Below, piece by piece: positions 1 to 8,351 of a stretch of 64,000 nt of DNA. Source of the DNA: Clavibacter sp. VKM Ac-2872 (GTDB taxonomy: Bacteria; Actinomycetota; Actinomycetes; Actinomycetales; Microbacteriaceae); assembly GCF_015351105.1 (NCBI RefSeq), contig NZ_JADKRR010000001.1:434001-498000 (forward strand), read 5' to 3'. Position 1 is the first letter of the stretch; every line of letters starts with the position of its first letter. Below the pieces are notes generated by a model. That model saw only the letters and a program-made list of their open reading frames with translations. It made no database searches and had not been told where the DNA came from. The position numbers and the translations under genes were made by a program.

Positions 1-1
1 C

Positions 2-94
2 GTCATCGAGATCCCGATCGACGGCGCCCAGGACGGACTGTGGGCCACGGCACCGGGGATGATCGCGGACGCGTACTACTTCCGGGCCGGCTGA
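2..94 (+). CDS. 3' end of an unidentified protein (partial)
   Basis: An open frame runs in from the left edge and stops at TGA 92-94. The last 30 residues end in ...IADAYYFRAG. The piece is too short for me to assign a family, and no membrane segment or known motif is visible. It is codirectional with the kynureninase gene, which begins 68 bases later behind its own promoter-like hexamer, so the two are probably separate transcripts. Confidence 0.5.
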   Translation, partial: VIEIPIDGAQDGLWATAPGMIADAYYFRAG

Positions 95-150
95 CCGGGA
101 TGACGCCGGCGCCGGTGACCGGTGACCGGTGCCGCCAGCCGCGCGGAACG

Positions 151-156
151 TAGGCT
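151..156 (+). promoter_or_regulatory. Leaderless -10 hexamer TAGGCT for kynU
   Basis: TAGGCT ends 6 nt before the GTG start at 163, which places the predicted transcription start on the start codon. It is one of about fifteen such sites in the window. There is no -35 box I would trust. Confidence 0.5.
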
Positions 157-162
157 GCGGAG

Positions 163-1395
163 GTGACACCCGACGCGACGCCCGCCCGCCCGATCCCGAA
201 CGCCGCCGACCTCGACGCCCGCGATCCGCTCGCCCGGTTCCGTGACCTGTTCGTGCAGGCCGACGACGTGGTCGCGTACCTCGACGGCAACTCGCTCGGA
301 CGTCCCACGCGCGCGAGCGTCGACCGCGTCGCCGACTTCGTGCGCGACCAGTGGGGAGGCCGCCTCATCCGCGGCTGGGACGAGGACTGGCTGGCGATGC
401 CCACGCGCATCGGCGACGACCTCGGCCGCGTCGCGTACGGAGCCGCTCCGGGCCAGACGTTCGTCGGGGACTCGACCACGGTGATCCTCTACAAGCTCGT
501 GCGCGCCGCCGTCCGCGCGCGCCCCGGCCGCGACGAGCTCGTGATCGACACCGACAACTTCCCGACCGACCGCTTCGTGCTCGAGGGCGTGGCCGAGGAG
601 TGCGGCATGACGATCCGGTGGATCGACGTGGCGCCCGACGCCGGCGTCACGCCGGACCTCGTCGCGGAGGCGGTGGGGGAGCGGACCGCGCTCGTCGTGC
701 TCAGCCAGGTCGCCTACCGCTCGGGGTTCCTGGCGGACGTGCCGGGGATCACGCGCATCGTGCACGACGCCGGCGCGCTCGTGCTCTGGGACACCTGCCA
801 CTCGGTCGGCGTGATCCCCACCGAGCTCGACGCGTGGGGCGTCGACCTCGCGGTCGGCTGCAGCTACAAGTACCTCGACGGCGGGCCGGGCGCACCCGCC
901 CACGGCTACGTGCGGAGCGACCTGCAGGCCGAGCTGCGGCAGCCGATCCAGGGGTGGATGGGCGCGCAGGACGTGTTCGCGATGGGGCCGGAGTACGTGC
1001 CGGCCGACGGGATCCGCCGCTTCCTCAGCGGCACGCCGCCCATCGTCGGCATGCTCGCGATGCAGGACATGATCGCCCTCATCGAGGAGGCGGGCATGGA
1101 TGCCATCCGTGCCAAGTCGCTCGCGCTCACGGGCTTCGCGCTGGATCTCGTCGACCGCGACCTCGTGCCGCTCGGCGCCCGCGTCGCCAGCCCGCGCGAG
1201 GAGGACCGCCGCGGCAGCCACGTGAGCGTCGACCACCCGCGCTTCCGCGAGATCGTCGGCGCGCTGTGGGAGGAGGGCGTGATCCCCGACTTCCGCGCGC
1301 CGTCCGGCCTGCGCCTCGGGCTCAGCCCGCTGACGACCTCGTTCCGCGAGGTCGAGGTCGGCGTCGAGGCGATCCGGCGGCACCTGGCGGGCTGA
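163..1395 (+). CDS. kynU: Kynureninase
   Basis: A 410-residue PLP enzyme that cleaves L-kynurenine to anthranilate and alanine in cytosolic tryptophan breakdown. Visible family blocks are DNFPTDRFV (about residue 128), LVVLSQVAYRSG, WDTCHSVGVIP, and the cofactor-binding block GCSYKYLDGGPG with the Schiff-base Lys at 236. Length matches bacterial kynureninases. The GTG start follows a TAGGCT hexamer by 6 nt with no usable Shine-Dalgarno spacing, so the mRNA is probably leaderless. Tryptophan dioxygenase and formamidase are not seen in the window, unless the truncated gene at the left edge is one of them. The product anthranilate could feed back into tryptophan synthesis. Confidence 0.93.
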   Translation: MTPDATPARPIPNAADLDARDPLARFRDLFVQADDVVAYLDGNSLGRPTRASVDRVADFVRDQWGGRLIRGWDEDWLAMPTRIGDDLGRVAYGAAPGQTFVGDSTTVILYKLVRAAVRARPGRDELVIDTDNFPTDRFVLEGVAEECGMTIRWIDVAPDAGVTPDLVAEAVGERTALVVLSQVAYRSGFLADVPGITRIVHDAGALVLWDTCHSVGVIPTELDAWGVDLAVGCSYKYLDGGPGAPAHGYVRSDLQAELRQPIQGWMGAQDVFAMGPEYVPADGIRRFLSGTPPIVGMLAMQDMIALIEEAGMDAIRAKSLALTGFALDLVDRDLVPLGARVASPREEDRRGSHVSVDHPRFREIVGALWEEGVIPDFRAPSGLRLGLSPLTTSFREVEVGVEAIRRHLAG

Positions 1396-1428
1396 CCCGC
1401 CCCGCCCCGCCCGAGCCGGGAGGCCGGC

Positions 1429-2523
1429 TCAGTCCGCCCACGCCCGCCGCGTGCTGCGGACGGGCTGCCCGGTGGTCGCGGCCTCGTGCATGAGGAGCGC
1501 GAGGTGGTGGTCCTGCGACGCCTCCGCGAGCGAGTTCGTGGAGGGACCGCCGGCCGCGTGCGCGTGCATCTCGACGAGGCACTGCGCGATCGCGATCTCG
1601 TCGTCCGCGAGGCGGCCCGGCGCGAACGGGTTCTCGTAGACCCACTCCGATCCGAGCAGCAGACCGCGCAGGTGGTGGCCCTCGAGGTTGCCGCCCTGGC
1701 CGGTGTCGACGCGCGTGATGTCGGCCCAGGTCGGCGTCGTCGCGTCGAGCAGCCAGCTCACGTGCTCGTCGGCGATCTCGCCGCGCTCGCCGCGGACGAG
1801 GAGGCGGTTGCGGCGGATCCAGGAGAAGTACTGCCGGTCGGCGAAGTCGTAGACGCCCAGGCGGTCGCCGAAGTCGAAGCGCGCGGTGGTCTGCACGGCG
1901 GTCACGACCTCCTCGCGCACGGGACCGCCGTCGCGGTCGGGCCCGGCCACCAGCGACGAGGAGAAGCGGGATGCGGTGATGGTCGCGTCCTCGAAGCCGA
2001 TGCCGAGGGCCCGCCGCATCACGCGGACGCCGTGGTAGTCGTGGCACTGCGCGACCTGCGCCTGGCTGATCCGCCCGAGCCGGCCGCCGGCCGCGATCGC
2101 GAGCTGCGCGGCGAGCAGCGGCGAGAGCGGGTACTGCTCGGCCACCTCGATCCGCGCGCCCTGCCGCACGAGCGCGTCGAGCCGCTCGAGGTCCGCCACG
2201 GTCTCGCCGGGCGGCGTCTCGGTGAGCACGGCCACGCCGCGGTCGACGAGGTCGGCGATGATGTCGGGCGCGGCCGCCCGCGGCACCGAGACGACGACGA
2301 ACGACGGCGCCTCCGCGGCGAGCAGCTCGGCCGCGGTGCGGAAGGTGCGGATCCCCCACTCCTCCTCGAGCGCGCGGCCCGTGTCGGCGCTGCGGGTCAC
2401 GAGCCCGGTGACGGCGAAGCGCTCCGGGAGGGCGCGCGCGATGCGCAGGAAGAAGGCGCTGCGCCAGCCGCTCCCCACGATGCCGAAGCGGATCTGCGGG
2501 GCGGGCGGAGCGGGGCGGGGCAT
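1429..2523 (-). CDS. Gfo/Idh/MocA-family oxidoreductase
   Basis: A 364-residue protein with an N-terminal Rossmann fold (GIVGSGW, residues 14-20) typical of NAD(P)-dependent sugar and inositol dehydrogenases. The position where the family usually has an E-K-P catalytic motif reads LTETPPGE, so the lysine appears to be replaced by Thr. The substrate is therefore uncertain and the activity may be altered. The ATG at 2523 lies 7 nt downstream of a TACGCT hexamer on the minus strand (leaderless). It is divergent from the glycosyltransferase operon at 2723. The flanking sugar-transfer genes fit a carbohydrate role, but the exact reaction cannot be read from the sequence. Confidence 0.8.
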   Translation of the reverse strand: MPRPAPPAPQIRFGIVGSGWRSAFFLRIARALPERFAVTGLVTRSADTGRALEEEWGIRTFRTAAELLAAEAPSFVVVSVPRAAAPDIIADLVDRGVAVLTETPPGETVADLERLDALVRQGARIEVAEQYPLSPLLAAQLAIAAGGRLGRISQAQVAQCHDYHGVRVMRRALGIGFEDATITASRFSSSLVAGPDRDGGPVREEVVTAVQTTARFDFGDRLGVYDFADRQYFSWIRRNRLLVRGERGEIADEHVSWLLDATTPTWADITRVDTGQGGNLEGHHLRGLLLGSEWVYENPFAPGRLADDEIAIAQCLVEMHAHAAGGPSTNSLAEASQDHHLALLMHEAATTGQPVRSTRRAWAD

Positions 2524-2530
2524 GGTCGCC

Positions 2531-2536
2531 AGCGTA
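2531..2536 (-). promoter_or_regulatory. Leaderless -10 hexamer TACGCT for the 2523 oxidoreductase
   Basis: On the minus strand TACGCT is followed by 7 nt and then the ATG at 2523. Confidence 0.45.
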
Positions 2537-2722
2537 CGCGCGGGGTCGCGCGAGCTCCGGGCGGGCGGCGCCCGGGCCGGCATCTCGGGCGCCCGGCTGG
2601 GTTCTCGCAGCAGACTGGGGAATACTCGCGAGGGTCGGCTGGCTGTCCCGGGAGCGAACGCTCCCGCGCGAGGCGCCTCCCGGCTCCGTACGAGGAGTAT
2701 CGACCCGAGAAGGGGCACGAGC

Positions 2723-4993
2723 ATGGGGATCCAGACGAGCCTCGACCAGGTCGCGCAGGCCGCGCGCATCCTCGACGTGATGCAGGAGGCCGACGAGCTC
2801 ACGGTCGCCGCCAGCCGCGACGGCGGCGGACGCGCGGTGCGCCTCCTCGCCCGCGCCGCCGCGGACCCCGCCGACCAGCTCACCGCGGTCGCCGCCATCC
2901 ACGCGCTCGCCCAGGTCTTCGACGAGGCCGCCGACCACGCGCTCGTCGCGCTCCTCGACCACGACGTCCGGTGGATCCGCGAGCACGCCGCCTGGGCCTT
3001 CGGCACCCGCCTGCCGCGCTTCGACGCGGTCTCCGGCCTCGTCGCGATGGTGGTCGAGGGCGGCTTCCCCGGCATGCTCGCGCAGCGGACCCTGCAGCAG
3101 TGGGCCGGGTCGACGCCCGAGCACGTCGCGCTGGCGCTCGAGAACGCGCTGCTCGGCGTGCAGGGCGACGACGCCCGGTCGCGCCTCGTGGAGACGATCG
3201 GCCTCGTGCCCGGGCGGATCCCCGAGCGCGTGCTCCTCCGCATCGCGCCCGCCACCGCCGAGGGGCCGCTCACCCGGTCCGCCGCGGTCGCCGCGCTCGG
3301 CGACCGGCCCGCGGGCGAGGCGCTCGCCGCCCTCGTCGCCGACATCGCGCGCGGCGACGACGAGGTGGCCGCGGTCGCGCGCCTGGCCGTGCTCGACATC
3401 GCGCGCCAGCACGGCGACCATCCGGCCGCGCCCGAGCGCCCCGGCCTCACCGTCGTCCAGCTCTTCCTGCACGCCGACATCGACGCCGGTCTCACGCACG
3501 TGGGCGCGGGCGACAACGGCGGCATCGCGACGCTGCTCGTGCGGCTGGGCGACGCGCTCGTGGCGCCCGCGGCCGTCGGCGGAGCGCCCGCGGACGCGCC
3601 GGGCCGCGCCGTCGTCGCCGACCCGCTCGGGGTGGACGTGGACGTGGACGTCGCCGACGCCAACCGCCCGGTCGACCGCGTCATCACGCTCTCCCGCGGC
3701 ACCCCCGACCAGGCCCTCGGCTCCCTCGCGCGCGTCACGGCCGGTGAGGACGGGCACGTCTTCGCCCACATCCCCATGCTCGGCGGCCCGCGCTCGCTGC
3801 CCGAGGCGTGGCCGCACCGCGTCGAGGCCGAGCGGGGGATCCGCCGCGTGCTGCGCGCCGCCGGCCGGGTCGACGCCGTGCACCTCCGGATGGCGGACGT
3901 CGGCACGCTCGCCGCCTCCACGGTCGCGCGCGAGCTCGGCATCCCCGTCGTCTTCACGGTCGCGCCGGATCCGCATGGCGTGGTCGACGCGCTCGACCGC
4001 TCCGGCGCCCTCACCCGCGACGGCTTCGGCGCGGTCGACGCGCGCGAGCACTACTGGTTCCGCGTGCGGCTCGTGCAGCGCCTGGCCGCGGACGCCGCCC
4101 ACACCGTGCTGTTCCCGCGTCCCGAGCTGAAGCGCGACATGCGCCGGCTCGTCGGGATCGACGTGGACGCGCACCCGGAGCGCCACAGCGTCGTCGCCGA
4201 GGGCATCGACGTCGCCGCCATCGAGCGCTCCCGCGACGACGCCATGCTCGGTGCCGACGCCGAGGGCGCGCCCGCCCGCGCCTTCGTCGAGCTCGACGAC
4301 CTGCTCGCCAGGCTGCCCGAGGAGCGCCGCGGCCTGCCGCTCGTCATCAGCGTCGGCCGCCTCGCCCGCGTCAAGGGCATGGCCTCGCTCGCGCACGTCT
4401 GGGCGGCGGATCCCGCGCTCCGCTCCCGCGCGAACCTCCTGATCGTGGGCGGCGACCTCGACGCGCCGAGCCCCGAGGAGCGCGAGCAGCTCGCCCGGAT
4501 CCTCGAGGCGGTCCCCGACCCGGACGGCCCGGCGGACGCCGCGCGCCACGGCCTCCTCCTCGCCGGCCACCGCGGCAACGACACCGTCACGCGCTGGCTC
4601 GCCGCCGTCCGCTACGGCCGCCCCGGCCTGAGCGCCCCCGGCGGCGCCTACGCGTGCGCGAGCATCAAGGAGGAGTTCGGCGTCGCGCTCCTGGAGGCGA
4701 TGTCGATGGGCCTGCCCGTCGTCGCGCCCGCGTCGGGCGGACCCGCGACCTACGTCGAGGACGGCGTCACGGGACTGCTCGTCGACACCGCGGATCCCGC
4801 GGAGCTCGCCACCGGCATCGCCCGCGCGCTCGACATCGCGGCCGGACCCGACGCCGACGCGGCCGCCGACCGCGCGCGCGACATGGTCGCCCGCACCTTC
4901 ACCATCCAGGCCATGGCGGGCACCCTGTCCCGCGTCTACCGCGACGTCGCCGCAGCCGACGACCGAACCCTCTGGGAGCTCAGCGCCTCATGA
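2723..4993 (+). CDS. Glycosyltransferase family 4 with N-terminal HEAT-repeat region
   Basis: A 756-residue cytosolic protein. Residues about 1-240 are Ala/Leu-rich helical repeats (for example ADPADQLTAVAAIHALAQVF) that look like HEAT/PBS-lyase repeats. From about 250 onward there is a GT-B fold resembling sucrose-phosphate-synthase-type GT4 enzymes: ISVGRLARVKG (sugar-nucleotide loop), then ASIKEEFGVALLEAMSMGLP with the E-x7-E signature starting near E650, and GGPATYVEDGVTG. The ATG at 2723 has an AAGGGG ribosome site. The stop overlaps the next start (ATGA), so the two glycosyltransferases are translationally coupled and probably act on one glycoconjugate. Acceptor and donor are unknown. 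The fusion is unusual. Confidence 0.85.
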   Translation: MGIQTSLDQVAQAARILDVMQEADELTVAASRDGGGRAVRLLARAAADPADQLTAVAAIHALAQVFDEAADHALVALLDHDVRWIREHAAWAFGTRLPRFDAVSGLVAMVVEGGFPGMLAQRTLQQWAGSTPEHVALALENALLGVQGDDARSRLVETIGLVPGRIPERVLLRIAPATAEGPLTRSAAVAALGDRPAGEALAALVADIARGDDEVAAVARLAVLDIARQHGDHPAAPERPGLTVVQLFLHADIDAGLTHVGAGDNGGIATLLVRLGDALVAPAAVGGAPADAPGRAVVADPLGVDVDVDVADANRPVDRVITLSRGTPDQALGSLARVTAGEDGHVFAHIPMLGGPRSLPEAWPHRVEAERGIRRVLRAAGRVDAVHLRMADVGTLAASTVARELGIPVVFTVAPDPHGVVDALDRSGALTRDGFGAVDAREHYWFRVRLVQRLAADAAHTVLFPRPELKRDMRRLVGIDVDAHPERHSVVAEGIDVAAIERSRDDAMLGADAEGAPARAFVELDDLLARLPEERRGLPLVISVGRLARVKGMASLAHVWAADPALRSRANLLIVGGDLDAPSPEEREQLARILEAVPDPDGPADAARHGLLLAGHRGNDTVTRWLAAVRYGRPGLSAPGGAYACASIKEEFGVALLEAMSMGLPVVAPASGGPATYVEDGVTGLLVDTADPAELATGIARALDIAAGPDADAAADRARDMVARTFTIQAMAGTLSRVYRDVAAADDRTLWELSAS

Positions 4994-6315
4994 CCCTCCT
5001 CGTCATCAGCCCGGACTACGCGTCCCACCTCTTCCCCCTCATCACGCTCGCGTCGGCCTGGCAGCAGGCAGGCGAGCGCGTGGTCGTGGCGACCGGATCC
5101 GCGACCGCCGGCATCGTCGAGGCCTCCGGCTTCGAGCGGGTCGACCTCCGCCTCGGCCGCGGATCCAACCCCGGCACCATCAAGGCCGAGGACCAGCCGA
5201 CGGGCGAGGACGACGCGCTCCGCGGCTTCTTCGCCGCCACGCGCCGCGGCATGGTCGAGACGCTGCGCTTCCAGGCCGAGGCCCGCAGCGACGACCTGCT
5301 CTGGGAGCCGGTGGAGACCGCGCGCGCCGTGCAGCGGATCCTCGACGAGGTGCGCCCCGACCAGGTGATCGTCGACCACCTCGCCTTCAGCGCCCGCCTG
5401 GCGCTCCTCGCCTCGGGCACCCGCCACGCCGACGTCGTGCTCGGCCACCCGAGCGCGCTGCCCGTCGGCGACGAGGTCTACGGCTTCCCGCCCGCGTGGC
5501 CGGCCGCCTTCGAGCCCGAGGAGGAGGACCTCGACGAGCTGCACGCGCTGTGCGAGCGCGTGCGCGACCGCTTCACCGCGCAGTGGAACGACGCCCTCGC
5601 GATCCTCGCGCCGTCGATGCGCCCGAGCCGCGACGCGTTCGCGGAGGCCGGCGACGTGCTCCTGCTCAACTACCCCGAGGAGCTGCACGACCCCGACCGC
5701 TCCGAGCTCCTGCCGCCGCACGCCTTCATCGGCTCGGCCGTGCGTCGCGAGGCGCCCGAGGCGGAGGTGCGGGACTGGATCGACGCCGGCGGCGACCCCA
5801 TCGTCTACGTGTCGCTCGGCAGCTTCCTCTCCGTGCGCGACGACGTGCTCGCCCGCATCGCGGCGGCCCTCCGCGACCTCGACGTGCGCGTGGCGCTCGC
5901 GACCGGATCCACCGACCGGGCCTCCCTCGGCGACATCCCGTCGGACTGGCTCGTCCGGCCGTTCCTCCCGCAGGTGACGCTGCTCGGCCACGCCGACCTC
6001 GCGGTCACGCACGGCGGCAACAACTCCGTCACCGAGGCCGCGACCGCGGGCGTCCCGATGCTCGTGCTGCCGCTCTCGACCGACCAGTTCGCGGGGGCCG
6101 CAGCCCTCGAGGAGGCGGGGCTCGGGATCGCGCTGGCCCCGAACGTCGCGACCGTCACCGAGCTGCGGCAGGCGGCCAAGCTCCTGCTCAACCCGTCGGG
6201 CGCGCAGCGCGCCGGGCTCGACGCCATCGCGGCGTCGCTCACGCGGTCGCCCGGTCCGCAGCGCGCGTACCAGGCGCTGGCCGGCGGGATCCGGCCGGAG
6301 CAGGCCGCGCGCTGA
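4990..6315 (+). CDS. MGT/GT1-type glycosyltransferase
   Basis: A 441-residue GT-B glycosyltransferase of the macrolide/UDP-glucuronosyl type. The N-terminal acceptor domain starts MTLLVISPDYASHLFPLI. The C-terminal donor domain has IVYVSLGSF, and the nucleotide-sugar motif THGGNNSVTEA begins near H341, followed by PLSTDQFAGA. No membrane segment is seen. The start ATG overlaps the stop of the HEAT-GT4 gene by ATGA, showing coupling. Enzymes of this type glycosylate small hydrophobic molecules, lipids or sterols; the acceptor here is unknown. A long inverted repeat lies just downstream and may end the transcript. Confidence 0.87.
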   Translation: MTLLVISPDYASHLFPLITLASAWQQAGERVVVATGSATAGIVEASGFERVDLRLGRGSNPGTIKAEDQPTGEDDALRGFFAATRRGMVETLRFQAEARSDDLLWEPVETARAVQRILDEVRPDQVIVDHLAFSARLALLASGTRHADVVLGHPSALPVGDEVYGFPPAWPAAFEPEEEDLDELHALCERVRDRFTAQWNDALAILAPSMRPSRDAFAEAGDVLLLNYPEELHDPDRSELLPPHAFIGSAVRREAPEAEVRDWIDAGGDPIVYVSLGSFLSVRDDVLARIAAALRDLDVRVALATGSTDRASLGDIPSDWLVRPFLPQVTLLGHADLAVTHGGNNSVTEAATAGVPMLVLPLSTDQFAGAAALEEAGLGIALAPNVATVTELRQAAKLLLNPSGAQRAGLDAIAASLTRSPGPQRAYQALAGGIRPEQAAR

Positions 6316-6348
6316 GCCGGTCGGGACACGCCCGCGCCGCGATCTCGT

Positions 6349-6399
6349 AGACTGGGGACGACCGCGTCCGCGCCCCGGCGCGCCGGTCGCCCCCAGTCT
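6349..6399 (+). terminator. Long inverted repeat after the glycosyltransferase operon
   Basis: Arms 6349-6364 and 6384-6399 are 16 bp with one mismatch, and there is no T-run. The left arm contains TAGACT (6348-6353), a possible -10 box. It could end the glycosyltransferase transcript or form a structured leader for the 57-residue gene that starts at 6423. Confidence 0.45.
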
Positions 6400-6422
6400 C
6401 GACAACGGATCCAGGTGCCCTC

Positions 6423-6596
6423 GTGAACATCGTCGCTTTCATCATCGCGTTCGCCCTCTTCCTGGGCGGCATGGCGCTGTTCGCGTTCGCGTTCTACATC
6501 GAGGGCTTCGAGCTGCTGAGCTTCTTCGCCGGCATCCTCTGCGTCTCGGCCTCCATCGCGATCCCGGCGCACATCCTCAAGCGCACCGACGCCTGA
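6423..6596 (+). CDS. Small two-helix membrane protein (57 aa)
   Basis: GTG-initiated reading frame of 58 codons, MNIVAFIIAFALFLGGMALF... to ...IPAHILKRTDA. Two hydrophobic segments (about 3-25 and 32-50) are separated by YIEGFE, so it should be a hairpin inner-membrane protein with a Lys/Arg C-terminus. AGGTG lies upstream as a weak ribosome site. Third-position G/C is as high as in neighbouring genes, which supports coding. Small proteins of this sort are common in Microbacteriaceae and have no known role. It lies alone between the glycosyltransferase and ATP-grasp operons. Confidence 0.7.
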   Translation: MNIVAFIIAFALFLGGMALFAFAFYIEGFELLSFFAGILCVSASIAIPAHILKRTDA

Positions 6597-6650
6597 TCCG
6601 CGTCGCCTCCGCCCGCCGCGCCCGGTAACAAACCGGACACACGGCCCGGC

Positions 6651-6656
6651 TACGCT
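6651..6656 (+). promoter_or_regulatory. Leaderless -10 hexamer TACGCT
   Basis: TACGCT is separated by 6 nt from the ATG at 6663 of the ATP-grasp gene. Confidence 0.5.
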
Positions 6657-6662
6657 CCCGGC

Positions 6663-8351
6663 ATGGGTGATCTGTTCGAGGGATACGGCACGCTCGCGGC
6701 CGCACGCCGCGCCTCCGGTGGCGCGATGCCGTTCGACGAGATGTTCCGGGATCCGCCCGTCGCGGGCGAGCCGGCGGTCGCCCGGGCGGCCTACCGCGAG
6801 ATCCACGCGGCCCTCTCCCGCATGACCAAGGAGGAGCTGAAGGACCGCACCGACGCGCTCGCCACCAGCTACCTCGCGCAGGGCGTCACCTTCGACTTCG
6901 CGGGCGAGGAGCGGCCGTTCCCGCTCGACGCCGTGCCGCGCGTCATCGAGCAGGCCGAGTGGAGCCGGCTCGAGAAGGGCGTCGCGCAGCGGGTCCGGGC
7001 GCTCGAGGCGTTCCTCGCCGACGTGTACGGCCCGCAGCGCGCCATCCGCGACGGCGTGATCCCCGCCCGCCTCATCAGCTCGTCCAGCCACTTCCACCGC
7101 CAGGCCGCCGGCATCGACCCGGCCAACGGCGTCCGCATCCAGGTCTCCGGCATCGACCTGGTGCGCGACGAGGCCGGCGAGATGCGCGTGCTCGAGGACA
7201 ACGTGCGCGTCCCGTCCGGCGTCAGCTACGTCATCTCCAACCGCCGCGTCATGGCGCAGACGCTCCCCGAGCTGTTCGTCTCGATGCGCGTACGTCCCGT
7301 CGGCGACTACCCGAACAAGCTCCTGCAGGCCCTCCGCGCGAGCGCGCCCGACGGCGTCGAGGACCCGAACGTCGTCGTCCTCACGCCCGGCGTCTACAAC
7401 AGCGCCTACTTCGAGCACACGCTGCTCGCGCGCCTCATGGGCGTCGAGCTCGTCGAGGGCCGCGACCTGTTCTGCTCCGGTGGCCGCGTCTGGATGCGCA
7501 CCACGGGCGGCCCCATGCGCGTCGACGTCATCTACCGCCGCGTCGACGACGAGTTCCTGGATCCGCTGCAGTTCCGCGCCGACTCCATGCTCGGCTCGCC
7601 TGGCCTCATGCTCGCGGCGCGCCTCGGCAACGTCACCATCGCGAACGCGGTGGGCAACGGCGTCGCCGACGACAAGCTCGTCTACACGTACCTGCCCGAC
7701 CTCATCCGCTACTACCTGGCCGAGGACGCGATCATCCCGAACGTCGACACCTGGCGCCTCGAGGAGCCCGACTCGCTCGAGGAGGTGCTCGACCGGCTGC
7801 CGGAGCTCGTCGTGAAGCCCGTCGACGGATCCGGCGGCAAGGGCCTCGTGGTCGGCCCCGCCGCCAGCGCGGGCGAGCTCGCGGAGCTGCGCGCGCGGCT
7901 CCTCAAGGACCCGCGCGGCTGGATCGCGCAGCCCGTGGTGCAGCTCAGCACCATCCCCACGCTCGTGGAGGACGGCATGCGCCCGCGGCACGCCGACCTC
8001 CGCCCGTTCGCCGTCAACGACGGCCGCGACATCTGGGTGCTGCCCGGCGGGCTCACGCGCGTCGCGCTCCCCGAGGGCCAGCTCGTGGTCAACAGCAGCC
8101 AGGGCGGCGGATCCAAGGACACCTGGGTCGTCGGCGACTCCGGCTTCCCCGCCGCCACCCGCGAGCGCAGCGTGCAGACGCTCGTGGCCGACCAGGCCGC
8201 GGTGACCACGTCCATCCCGATCATCCAGAACGGGGAGAAGGCGCCCGACCAGTCGCCGCACGACCGGCCGCGCAACCGCGACCAGCACGAGCAGCAGCAG
8301 CAGGCCGCGGCGCCCGCCGGGCCCGACATCACGACCGAGGGGGACCGCTGA
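6663..8351 (+). CDS. Circularly permuted ATP-grasp protein (DUF404/DUF407 type)
   Basis: A 562-residue protein with the plan of the circularly permuted type-2 ATP-grasp family: VRVLEDNVRVPSGVSYVI near residue 177, YPNKLL, LTPGVYNSAYFEH, and an ATP-binding lysine/glycine loop VVKPVDGSGGKG near K385, ending LVVNSSQGGGSKDTWVV. The last 60 residues are a charged, Gln-rich tail. ATP-grasp enzymes join a carboxylate to an amine or thiol, and the substrate of this family is not settled. Stop and next start overlap (TGATG). The run ATP-grasp, alpha-E, transglutaminase is a recurring operon suggesting synthesis and processing of an amide or peptide product. Confidence 0.9.
   Translation: MGDLFEGYGTLAAARRASGGAMPFDEMFRDPPVAGEPAVARAAYREIHAALSRMTKEELKDRTDALATSYLAQGVTFDFAGEERPFPLDAVPRVIEQAEWSRLEKGVAQRVRALEAFLADVYGPQRAIRDGVIPARLISSSSHFHRQAAGIDPANGVRIQVSGIDLVRDEAGEMRVLEDNVRVPSGVSYVISNRRVMAQTLPELFVSMRVRPVGDYPNKLLQALRASAPDGVEDPNVVVLTPGVYNSAYFEHTLLARLMGVELVEGRDLFCSGGRVWMRTTGGPMRVDVIYRRVDDEFLDPLQFRADSMLGSPGLMLAARLGNVTIANAVGNGVADDKLVYTYLPDLIRYYLAEDAIIPNVDTWRLEEPDSLEEVLDRLPELVVKPVDGSGGKGLVVGPAASAGELAELRARLLKDPRGWIAQPVVQLSTIPTLVEDGMRPRHADLRPFAVNDGRDIWVLPGGLTRVALPEGQLVVNSSQGGGSKDTWVVGDSGFPAATRERSVQTLVADQAAVTTSIPIIQNGEKAPDQSPHDRPRNRDQHEQQQQAAAPAGPDITTEGDR

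Noticed and set aside
76-1383. Long minus-strand open frame opposite the kynureninase gene
   Set aside because: Arg/Ala/His-rich shadow of a GC-rich gene. The plus-strand protein has all kynureninase motifs. The same reasoning removes long frames opposite nearly every gene here, for example 1322-4570, 13400-16144 and 22300-24630.
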